Source: Candidatus Neomicrothrix sp. UBA672 (GTDB taxonomy: Bacteria; Actinomycetota; Acidimicrobiia; Acidimicrobiales; MedAcidi-G1). Taken from it: a DNA stretch of 5,609 nt. Within the stretch, counting starts at the first letter, position 1; each line of letters begins with the position of its first letter. Under the pieces are notes generated by a model, which was not told where the DNA came from, did not search any database, and saw only the letters and a program-made list of their open reading frames with translations. The translations under genes were made by a program, and so were the position numbers. This document shows positions 1-5,568 of the stretch, in pieces. The stretch spans positions 5,756-11,364 of the forward strand of contig DBNM01000083.1 in the NCBI GenBank assembly GCA_002299135.1, written 5' to 3'.

Positions 1-579
1 TCGGGAGAAAGAGTAGATCTTGAAGGAAATGAATTCTCATTGAAGTCAGCTTCTTTAAATTACGGACGCAAAAACATAGAGATCTTTTTAGCTGGTCGTG
101 GTAAACGCATGACCCAATTAGGCGCTGAGCTAGGGGACGGCTTTTATTTGAGTTACATACATAAAGACTTCTTACCCGGACACATCAAAGCACTACGAAA
201 CTCGGCAGAACGCGATCCATTCAAAATTGTCTACTCAACTATGATTGTTTCCTCTCAAAAAGAGTTTGAAGAAGCGCGTGCGGCATTGAGTTTTCGTCTT
301 GTCGATTCACCGCAGGAGGTGAAAGAACACATAGGACTGACTGAAGAAATAAACAGTGAAATAAAACAAGCACTTTCTGAAGGAGGTCCGCCGAATGCGG
401 CCAAACATGTTCCTAGCGAATGGGTTGAACAGTTTGTAATAACAGGCTCAGCGTCAGAAGCTTCTAACGAACTTAGAAATCTCATCAATGAAAACGGTAT
501 AGATGAATTCCAATTACCCATTGGGAGCCCCAAAGAAGCAGAAAAAGTTATTTCACGTACTTCAAAAATGTTTGAATGA
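1..579 (+). CDS. LLM-class (luciferase-like) flavin-dependent oxidoreductase, C-terminal part
   Basis: The reading frame is open from the first base of the window to TGA at 577-579, giving 192 residues with the N-terminus cut off by the window edge. A TTG at position 40 lies mid-domain and should not be taken as the start. The visible part begins with GERVDLEGNEFSL, matching the 'G..V...G..F.L' segment of bacterial luciferase-like TIM-barrel enzymes. It continues with a beta strand and helix at residues 26-48 (IEIFLAGRGKRM, then AELGDGF), the counterpart of the usual 'PIYIA..G..M..LAGE.ADG' motif. Family members are FMN- or F420-dependent monooxygenases or reductases, and the part that would discriminate is mostly missing. 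Upstream context is unknown. The gene converges on ubiD with 8 bp between stop codons, so it belongs to a different transcript. Family assignment is fairly secure; substrate and cofactor are unknown. Confidence 0.85.
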   Translation, partial: SGERVDLEGNEFSLKSASLNYGRKNIEIFLAGRGKRMTQLGAELGDGFYLSYIHKDFLPGHIKALRNSAERDPFKIVYSTMIVSSQKEFEEARAALSFRLVDSPQEVKEHIGLTEEINSEIKQALSEGGPPNAAKHVPSEWVEQFVITGSASEASNELRNLINENGIDEFQLPIGSPKEAEKVISRTSKMFE

Positions 580-587
580 ACTTAGTC

Positions 588-1931
588 TCAGTTCAGGTAG
601 TCATTGAGGTTAACGCTCGGATAGGCAACTCGTGACCCGTACTCACGTCGTTCCCTTTTATAAGTTGCGTCAATTCCAACCTTTGTACTTATGCCACGAG
701 TATCTGCTGTTGGATCCATTTCATGTCCTTGAGCAAAGGGAATAGAAAAAACATCCTCTTGCCAACTCACCCGATTAGTAATGGCCCAATGCAATTCTGA
801 TGGCTGGAAAATATCAATATCCCTATCCACAACGACGACATTTCGAATATTGATATGAGCTGCCATCGCAGCTAGGGCAAGATTTTTTGCAGTGCCTGGA
901 TTATCTCGTTCTATCTGGATCACTGCTAAAAATCCATTTCCATAAGGAGGAATGTAAACCTCCGCAGAAGGATCCAAATGTCTCACGTAACTTTTCAACA
1001 GAGGTTCTCTAGGCAAAATGTTGCCTATGTAGATATGTTCATACCAACCGGGAATAATCGTTTGAAAAATAGGGCTGTCGCGCCAAGAAATAGACGAAAC
1101 CTCGAGAGTCGGACTGTTCCAAGCCTCCCCATGGTATCCATGGAACTCCGCCAAAGGTCCTTCCGGGGCACGTTTTGCAGGGTGTAGAAAACCTTCAATT
1201 ACTACTTCAGCTGCTGCAGGGATATCTATATCTACAGTAAGTCCCTTACAGACCTCTATGCCGCTACCTCGAATCGCACCTGCAATAAAAAGCTCATCTA
1301 CGTGTGTTTTAACTCCAGCTGCGATCATGATGGAAGGATCTAAACCCATGGCAAGAGCTATAGGGAAGGGATCGTCTGGATTTTCTCGAGACTTCCAAAA
1401 AGTGCCTACATCTCTCCACTCATTCACATTAAATCCGAGAATATTTTTATCAAGTTTAGACATCCGGTTGTAACTGAGATTTCCTCTACCAGAAATCGGA
1501 TCCTTGGAAACTGTTACAGCACCCGTTATGAAAGGTCCGCTGTCACCCCTCGAATGAGTCAGAATTGGCAAACTGCCAAGATCAATTTCACTTCCTGAGA
1601 GGTTGTTGTCATGCCAAGCTGCCTTTTCTGTTCTTACTGGAGCTATACCATTTGAAACATCAAGCGCTTTTTCCATAGTGTCGGCAACTTCAGACGGGTC
1701 ACAGTTTAGAGCTACAGCAGCTCTGCTGTGAGACGCCACACCTCCGCAAAAGATTGGCCAAGGGCTATCAGTAACATTTTCGAAAAGACAAGCCCCTTTG
1801 CCTTCACGCACAATGCTTGCTCCAACATCCGCCAATTCATGTTCAATTGAAACTGGATTGTTGACTTTAACCAGTTGACCGGCAGCGTCTAGAGCCGATA
1901 TAAAATCGCGTAAATCTTTCATTTCCTTCAT
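588..1931 (-). CDS. UbiD-family prenylated-FMN-dependent (de)carboxylase
   Basis: A 447-residue cytoplasmic enzyme, near the usual 450-500 residues, expected to perform reversible non-oxidative decarboxylation of an aromatic, heteroaromatic or alpha,beta-unsaturated acid using prenylated FMN. The N-terminus (MKDLRDFI) is typical of UbiD. The catalytic Glu-Arg-Glu set of Fdc1/UbiD is visible: R156 in the segment NLSYNRM, and E257 and E262 in EGPLAEFHGYHG. Cofactor metal ligands N151 and E226 (GSGIEVCKG) also match. The third ligand, a His about 18 residues after the Arg in Fdc1, has no evident counterpart: there is no His between residues 157 and 209, and W172 lies nearest. It is the last gene of the PhyH-amidohydrolase-ubiD operon, 26 bp after the amidohydrolase stop. 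The start is uncertain. ATG at 1931 has no clear ribosome binding site, and ATG at 1922 (Met4) is preceded by AAGGAA at too short a spacing. The substrate class cannot be assigned. Confidence 0.93.
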   Translation of the reverse strand: MKEMKDLRDFISALDAAGQLVKVNNPVSIEHELADVGASIVREGKGACLFENVTDSPWPIFCGGVASHSRAAVALNCDPSEVADTMEKALDVSNGIAPVRTEKAAWHDNNLSGSEIDLGSLPILTHSRGDSGPFITGAVTVSKDPISGRGNLSYNRMSKLDKNILGFNVNEWRDVGTFWKSRENPDDPFPIALAMGLDPSIMIAAGVKTHVDELFIAGAIRGSGIEVCKGLTVDIDIPAAAEVVIEGFLHPAKRAPEGPLAEFHGYHGEAWNSPTLEVSSISWRDSPIFQTIIPGWYEHIYIGNILPREPLLKSYVRHLDPSAEVYIPPYGNGFLAVIQIERDNPGTAKNLALAAMAAHINIRNVVVVDRDIDIFQPSELHWAITNRVSWQEDVFSIPFAQGHEMDPTADTRGISTKVGIDATYKRERREYGSRVAYPSVNLNDYLN

Positions 1932-1957
1932 TGTTCAAGCTTAGGTGAAGTTCGTGC

Positions 1958-3187
1958 TTAAAGTCCTTCTGGACTCATTTGAGTGGTTTGTTGAGAGGAA
2001 GAAATTAGAACTCCACCTTTAAAAACTTTTCTGGACATTGGCGCATCAGCAATAGCTCCTCGAAGTGAGGGTGCATCTATAGCGACAAAGTCAGCTAAAG
2101 ACCCAGGTGACACGTCGGCTTTGTCAAGTCCCATGGCTTTTCTAGCGTTTACACTTACCATTTCGTAGGCATTTTCTGGCATCTCATGTGCGACTAAAAC
2201 CAAGAGTGAAGCAGTTTCAAGTGGATCACTGCGACCTACTAGATTGAACGGGTCTTGAACGTTGTCACCGCCAGCTGCAACTAGGACTCCTGCATCTTTA
2301 AGACTCTTAATTGCGGTAAGAGCACGAGGTGTAGCAGTAGGTATTTCTCTTCCTTGGAGAAAAAGGTTTGTTTGCGGAAGGGGTAAAACAGCGATATTAG
2401 CTTTTGCAACATCAGTCGAGACCTCCTTTTGCTTTTTTAGACTTTGCATCCCTAAAGTAACGCAGTGGCTTGCTGTAACAGAGTTTTCAAAACCCCGATC
2501 CATTACCTGTTTCGCTAAGTCGTGAAGTGTCAAAACTGATTCATCAAGCATTTCATCTACATGTAAATCAATTCCTATGCCTGCATCTTCGGCTACATCT
2601 AATGCGTCTTTAATCAAAACGGAAGGGTTGGGGTCAAGGTGAGGGCATCCTCCGACCAGATCCACTCCGGTTTCTATTGCCGCTTCTAAAGCTTTTCGAT
2701 TGTCTGTTCCTTCGGAGCCGGTCATAGGGTTTATTGTTAAGGCAACTATTTGAACATCTATAAGGCCTTCAACAAGTTTTCTGGCTTCGCGAACTGCTTC
2801 TAAGGCACGAGAACCTAATGCAACATTTACATGAGTTCTAACTGCTGTAACGCCTCTGGAGACTAGTAGACGCATTGCCTCTACAGCGCGGTAGATAGTG
2901 TCCTCATAAGTTATTTCTCCACGAGCGGTTGCAGAGATCCAAGCTTCAATGGCACCAGATAAATCACCTGCGGGGTTGGGAACATTTTCAGCTGTTAGTG
3001 CTTTGTCAAGATGCGCATGTGGCTCAGCCATACTCGGTATCACAAGCCATCCGTCTAGATCCATACCATTTTCAGATAGTGGAGAGGATTTCTGCAATTC
3101 TGTGATGGCTTCTATGCGGTCACCATTTATGTGAAGGTTCACTAACCTGCCATCTTCTAACCGGGCATTATGAAGAACTTTAAGCAT
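1958..3187 (-). CDS. Cytosine-deaminase-like (CodA-type) metal-dependent amidohydrolase
   Basis: A 409-residue TIM-barrel amidohydrolase, probably a cytoplasmic deaminase or cyclic amide hydrolase. I start it at ATG 3187, giving MLKVLHNARLEDG, the normal beta-sandwich opening. The frame is open further up to an ATG at 3286, but that extension lies inside the dioxygenase gene and is not family-like. ATG 3187 is preceded by GGGGTGAT at good spacing and overlaps the dioxygenase stop by 8 bp, suggesting translational coupling. Metal and catalytic residues match E. coli CodA: H57 and H59 (PHAHLDK), H209 and E212 (HVDE), H241 (TASHC) and D308 (GGDNVQDPF). CodA's cytosine-binding FPQ segment reads L-T-I here (about residues 150-152), so the Gln is lost, and the Asp after the metal Asp is Asn (N309). 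Cytosine is therefore an unlikely substrate. The QDPF-encoding DNA is part of a 24-nt repeat shared with the dioxygenase gene. Confidence 0.9.
   Translation of the reverse strand: MLKVLHNARLEDGRLVNLHINGDRIEAITELQKSSPLSENGMDLDGWLVIPSMAEPHAHLDKALTAENVPNPAGDLSGAIEAWISATARGEITYEDTIYRAVEAMRLLVSRGVTAVRTHVNVALGSRALEAVREARKLVEGLIDVQIVALTINPMTGSEGTDNRKALEAAIETGVDLVGGCPHLDPNPSVLIKDALDVAEDAGIGIDLHVDEMLDESVLTLHDLAKQVMDRGFENSVTASHCVTLGMQSLKKQKEVSTDVAKANIAVLPLPQTNLFLQGREIPTATPRALTAIKSLKDAGVLVAAGGDNVQDPFNLVGRSDPLETASLLVLVAHEMPENAYEMVSVNARKAMGLDKADVSPGSLADFVAIDAPSLRGAIADAPMSRKVFKGGVLISSSQQTTQMSPEGL
2236..2259 (-). repeat. 24-nt near-identical repeat, copy in the amidohydrolase gene
   Basis: These 24 bases equal 3890-3913 except for one base (G at 2246 against C at 3900). 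On the minus strand they encode the conserved QDPFNLV stretch just after the metal ligand D308. The two host genes are unrelated, yet even synonymous positions agree. Confidence 0.8.
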
Positions 3188-4043
3188 CCCAATCACCCCA
3201 TTCCATTCCATCTCCCCATGGGCGAATAAACACTTCATTCGGGCTTGCTTCGATCCCTCTTTCGGGGTAAGGGTCGTCACCTGCAACCGGCACGATCATC
3301 CGATGATCGTGTGTGGCGGCATCCACTAGCCTGTCTGCACCTATTTGCCAAGGCAGGTTAGACCATGCATTCATATAGTGGTGCACTAGAGCCCTCCGAC
3401 TTGTATCGCTAAGGTTTCTAAGAGATCGATGCAATAAATAGCCATTAAAAAAAACAGCCGACCCAGCTTTTACTTCAACAATTTCTTCATCATCTGAGTT
3501 GAAACCGTAGCTTTCGTCTGAAAGGTCAAATTCTTCAGTTTCATTATGCGGTCTCGTCGGCCAAAGCTGTCCCATTTTGTGGCTTCCGGGGATGACCCTT
3601 AAGCAACCGTTATCCAGAGTTGCGTCGTCTAATGCAATCCAGACACCTACAAGAGAACGGTCTCTAGTGGGGATAAAGCGTTCGTCTTGATGCCAGGCTT
3701 GACCTGGAAAGCCAGGAGGTTTGAGAAAAAGCATGGACTGCATGCATTTGACCCTGCCATCCCAGTGGGGGATATGAGCTCCTACGATTACCTGGAGAAC
3801 CTCTTTTATCCTTGGATGGTTCAAAGTTTCAAAAATTGGGCGTGAAACCCAGTGAGGGAAGTGAACAGCTAGGAGCCCAGAGTCTTTGTCTACTAGATTC
3901 AACGGGTCTTGAATGGGATAGGTTCCGTCTCGAAACTTGGGAATTTCTGATTGAATACTTTCTACAGTCGTTTGGTCAAAAACTTCTGGAACGACTAGAT
4001 AGCCGTCGTTAATATATTTTTGAGCCATTAGATCAAGATCCAT
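3180..4043 (-). CDS. Phytanoyl-CoA dioxygenase (PhyH) family Fe(II)/2-oxoglutarate oxygenase
   Basis: A 287-residue soluble oxygenase expected to couple 2-oxoglutarate oxidation to hydroxylation of a small substrate. The double-stranded beta-helix core is recognisable. The iron facial triad is H118 and D120 (WHQDERF) with distal H205 (GYLLHRS), and R216, 11 residues after H205, is placed like the 2-oxoglutarate-binding Arg of human PhyH. Strongly conserved family blocks are QSMLFLKPPG at 102-111, WIALDDATLDNGCLRVIPGSH at about 135-155, and SAVFFNGYLLHRSL at 195-208. It is the first gene of the minus-strand operon, 111 bp from divergent ubiX, and its end overlaps the amidohydrolase start. ATG 4043 has only a weak ribosome binding site; Met6 (ATG 4028) is an alternative. 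Codons for residues 244-251 form a 9-bp inverted repeat. Many bacterial relatives are catabolic and unassigned, so the substrate is unknown. Confidence 0.93.
   Translation of the reverse strand: MDLDLMAQKYINDGYLVVPEVFDQTTVESIQSEIPKFRDGTYPIQDPLNLVDKDSGLLAVHFPHWVSRPIFETLNHPRIKEVLQVIVGAHIPHWDGRVKCMQSMLFLKPPGFPGQAWHQDERFIPTRDRSLVGVWIALDDATLDNGCLRVIPGSHKMGQLWPTRPHNETEEFDLSDESYGFNSDDEEIVEVKAGSAVFFNGYLLHRSLRNLSDTSRRALVHHYMNAWSNLPWQIGADRLVDAATHDHRMIVPVAGDDPYPERGIEASPNEVFIRPWGDGMEWGDWDA
3192..3200 (-). promoter_or_regulatory. Shine-Dalgarno site that fixes the amidohydrolase start
   Basis: On the minus strand, TGGGGTGAT lies 4 nt before ATG 3187 and matches the GGTGAT end of the anti-Shine-Dalgarno complement. 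It sits inside the final codons of the dioxygenase gene, so ribosomes finishing that gene would be close to it. It favours ATG 3187 over the more upstream in-frame ATG codons. Confidence 0.6.
3890..3913 (-). repeat. 24-nt near-identical repeat, copy in the PhyH gene
   Basis: This is the second copy, 23/24 identical to 2236-2259 and in the same orientation, 1654 bp away. It encodes QDPLNLV (residues 45-51) of the dioxygenase, the single base difference accounting for Leu in place of Phe. Confidence 0.8.
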
Positions 4044-4074
4044 AGTTTGATGCTATCCACATGACACAAAGGTG

Positions 4075-4104
4075 CTTATGTTCGGAGGTCGGACTACAGT
4101 TCAA
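4075..4104 (-). promoter_or_regulatory. Possible sigma70-type promoter for the PhyH operon
   Basis: On the minus strand, TTGAAC (4104-4099) and CATAAG (4080-4075) are separated by 18 bp, each matching the -35 and -10 consensus at four of six positions. Transcription would begin near 4067, about 24 nt before the PhyH ATG. The position suits a promoter, but matches of this quality are common by chance. Confidence 0.25.
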
Positions 4105-4120
4105 AACTCATGGAAGAAAT

Positions 4121-4134
4121 TTACTTGCAAGTAA
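4121..4134. promoter_or_regulatory. Perfect 14-bp palindrome, candidate operator
   Basis: TTACTTGCAAGTAA is identical to its own reverse complement (7+7 bp, no spacer). It lies in the divergent intergenic region, three bases before the ubiX Shine-Dalgarno tract and 20 bp before the ubiX ATG. Palindromes of this size typically bind a homodimeric regulator such as a GntR, MarR or TetR family member. No regulator gene is in the window, so the binder is unknown. Bound protein here could block ubiX transcription and influence the divergent operon. Confidence 0.5.
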
Positions 4135-4136
4135 TT

Positions 4137-4144
4137 AAGAGGAG
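4137..4144 (+). promoter_or_regulatory. Shine-Dalgarno site of ubiX
   Basis: AAGAGGAG ends 10 nt before the ATG at 4155. It is the clearest ribosome binding site in the window and supports that start codon. Confidence 0.8.
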
Positions 4145-4154
4145 AAATTAGCAA

Positions 4155-4736
4155 ATGAAAGATGGTTTTCAGCGGCTGGTTGTCGGGATAAGTGGAGCTA
4201 GCGGAGTCATATACGGAATTCGCATTCTTGAAATATTGCGTGACATCCAAGAAGTAGAAACACATTTGATATTAACGAATGCAGCGAAACAGACAATAGG
4301 CATGGAAACCGATTTTTCAGCAGGCGCAGTCGAAAAACTTGCTGACCACTCGTATCCAATCAAAGACATTTCAGCAGGACCCGCCAGCGGAACATTTCCA
4401 TGTGACGGAATGATTATCGCCCCGTGTTCAATAAGAACTCTGTCGGCAGTAGCAAACTCGCATAGCTCTGACTTGCTTACAAGAACAGCGGATGTAACCC
4501 TCAAAGAAAAAAGACCTTTGGTCTTAATGGTGAGGGAAACCCCCTTTCACTTAGGGCATTTACGTTTAATGCAACAAGTAGCAGAAACTGGAGGGGTAAT
4601 TTTCCCTCCAGTACCAGCTTTTTACAACAAACATAAAGATCTTGATGAGGTGATTTCACATACTGCCAAAAGGGCGCTGGAACAAGCAGGAATTGAGATG
4701 AAAGAGATGGATAGATGGGCAGGGCCTCTTGGTTAA
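4155..4736 (+). CDS. ubiX: UbiX-family flavin prenyltransferase
   Basis: A 193-residue flavoprotein, the usual UbiX/Pad1 length, which transfers a dimethylallyl group to reduced FMN to make the prenylated FMN required by UbiD. The N-terminus has the flavin-binding GISGASGVIYG segment (11-21). The middle has the signature IIAPCSIRTLSAVANS (87-102). R110, K117, R127-E128 and Y157 sit at a constant offset of 12 from the P. aeruginosa UbiX residues R122, K129, R139-E140 and Y169 as I recall them, so the phosphate-binding and prenyl-transfer site looks complete. It starts at ATG 4155 behind a strong Shine-Dalgarno site, divergent from the operon holding its presumed client UbiD. Its TAA is followed by 57 bp and the creatininase-family gene, which lies in the same reading frame. 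Function is well supported; exclusive pairing with this UbiD is inferred from proximity. Confidence 0.95.
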   Translation: MKDGFQRLVVGISGASGVIYGIRILEILRDIQEVETHLILTNAAKQTIGMETDFSAGAVEKLADHSYPIKDISAGPASGTFPCDGMIIAPCSIRTLSAVANSHSSDLLTRTADVTLKEKRPLVLMVRETPFHLGHLRLMQQVAETGGVIFPPVPAFYNKHKDLDEVISHTAKRALEQAGIEMKEMDRWAGPLG

Positions 4737-4793
4737 AAAAGTGACAGTAACCGATCAATCGCGTTAGGTGAGATACTCGGTTATCCTGTAAGG
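4737..4793. other. ubiX-creatininase spacer with spaced 7-bp inverted repeat
   Basis: TAACCGA at 4748-4754 and its exact reverse complement TCGGTTA at 4777-4783 flank a 22-nt loop. The loop contains AGGTGAG (4766-4772), a good Shine-Dalgarno match but too far (22 nt to 4793) from the ATG at 4794. The only purine tract near the ATG, TAAGG, touches it directly. No in-frame ATG, GTG or TTG exists upstream within the spacer. The repeat could form an mRNA hairpin that affects translation of the downstream gene, or could be a two-half-site DNA element. Confidence 0.4.
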
Positions 4794-5567
4794 ATGTCAG
4801 GAAGACTTGCCGATATAACTGGGCCGAATATCCCAGAGCAAATAAATGATAATTCTTTAATACTGCTTCCCGTTGGCGCAATTGAACAGCACGGACCTCA
4901 TTTGCCAATGTCAGTAGACACGGTTATTGCAGAAGAAACTTCTAGTGCTCTTCTTGATTCTGTAGGAGATGAGATAGATTTATGGCTTCTTCCAACCTTG
5001 TCGATTTCAAAATCAAATGAACACACATGGTCGCCGGGGACTCTTTCATACAGTACAACCACGATGGTTAGTGTTCTTGATGACATAGCCAGATGTGTTT
5101 CTGCAACTGCTGCAAAAAGGTTGGTTATTTTAAACGGTCACGGTGGCAACACCTCTCTCCTGATCACAGCATGTCGCGATATAAGAGTTGCTCACGGACT
5201 GTTGACATTTCTTGTTCATCCCTCTGTCCCTCCAGCGTCTGGAGGCACAAGCACCGAAGAGGAGATGGGCATGGGTATTCATGGTGGATTAAATGAAACT
5301 TCAGTTTTTTCGTATCTACGACCGGGAGAAGTTCAAATGGAAAAAGCTGTTCGTTGCGTGCCTGAGTGGATGGCAGAGAATGAATGGGTGAAATTTGGAG
5401 GCAAAGTTCAATTCGGATGGACGAGTAGAGATTTTGGGAGTGAAGGTCTTATAGGTGACCCCACAGATGCAAATCCTGAATTAGGTAAAGAACTTTTCGA
5501 ATCAGCAGTTGAGTCGCTTGCCGGTCAACTTCGCGAAATCAGCAATTTCGATTTTCAGGGGAAATAA
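4794..5567 (+). CDS. Creatininase-family metal-dependent amidohydrolase
   Basis: A 257-residue protein of the usual length for the creatininase (creatinine amidohydrolase / MftE) fold, a cytoplasmic dinuclear metal hydrolase of amide or lactam bonds. Motifs in order: LLPVGAIEQHGPHLPMSVD (24-42), giving metal ligands E31, H33 and D42; EHTWSPGTLSY at 76-86 (usual EH..FPGT); NGHGGN at 114-119, giving H116. The NGHGGN form differs from true creatininase, which has NGHYEN with a Glu metal ligand, so creatinine itself is not the expected substrate. The common HAGExETS motif reads HGGLNETS (163-170), with the first Glu replaced by Leu. ATG 4794 is the only possible start after the ubiX stop, though no normally spaced ribosome binding site precedes it. 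As second gene of the ubiX operon it likely serves the same pathway, perhaps ring opening of a lactam or hydrolysis of an amide. The exact role is unknown. Confidence 0.9.
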   Translation: MSGRLADITGPNIPEQINDNSLILLPVGAIEQHGPHLPMSVDTVIAEETSSALLDSVGDEIDLWLLPTLSISKSNEHTWSPGTLSYSTTTMVSVLDDIARCVSATAAKRLVILNGHGGNTSLLITACRDIRVAHGLLTFLVHPSVPPASGGTSTEEEMGMGIHGGLNETSVFSYLRPGEVQMEKAVRCVPEWMAENEWVKFGGKVQFGWTSRDFGSEGLIGDPTDANPELGKELFESAVESLAGQLREISNFDFQGK

Positions 5568-5568
5568 T

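Larger units (their letters stand above)
4044..4154. promoter_or_regulatory. Divergent promoter region between the PhyH and ubiX operons
   Basis: These 111 bp are the only substantial non-coding stretch and must hold the start signals for both divergent operons, since PhyH begins on its left and ubiX on its right. It contains a perfect 14-bp palindrome (4121-4134), the ubiX ribosome binding site, and a weak sigma70-like pair for the minus strand. I see no convincing plus-strand -35/-10 pair. The control function is inferred from the divergent layout. Confidence 0.7.

Noticed and set aside
577..595. Small inverted repeat TGAACT/AGTTCA spanning both convergent stop codons, as a bidirectional terminator
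   Set aside because: The stem is only 6 bp, with a 7-nt loop and no T-tract on either side. Both arms are partly fixed by the stop codons, so it is not reported as a terminator.
1129..1143. CCATGG-TAT-CCATGG symmetric element
   Set aside because: It simply encodes the conserved HGYHG stretch of the UbiD active site, and its arms are explained by the repeated His-Gly codons.
3188..3286. N-terminal extension of the amidohydrolase to the ATG at 3286
   Set aside because: The extra 33 residues lie inside the dioxygenase gene in another frame, resemble no amidohydrolase N-terminus, and a better ribosome binding site precedes ATG 3187.
4095..4100. TACAGT as a -10 element for ubiX
   Set aside because: No acceptable -35 hexamer lies at the right distance, so a plus-strand promoter is not called.
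4735..4741. A AAA AAG heptamer at the end of ubiX as a frameshift signal
   Set aside because: The heptamer overlaps the stop codon and is not in the frame a -1 slip would need. The downstream gene is already in the same frame as ubiX and has its own ATG.
5534..5550. CGAAAT/ATTTCG hairpin near the end of the creatininase-family gene, as a terminator
   Set aside because: The stem is short and A/T-rich, lies inside the coding region, has no T-run after it, and is followed directly by the likely next gene of the operon.
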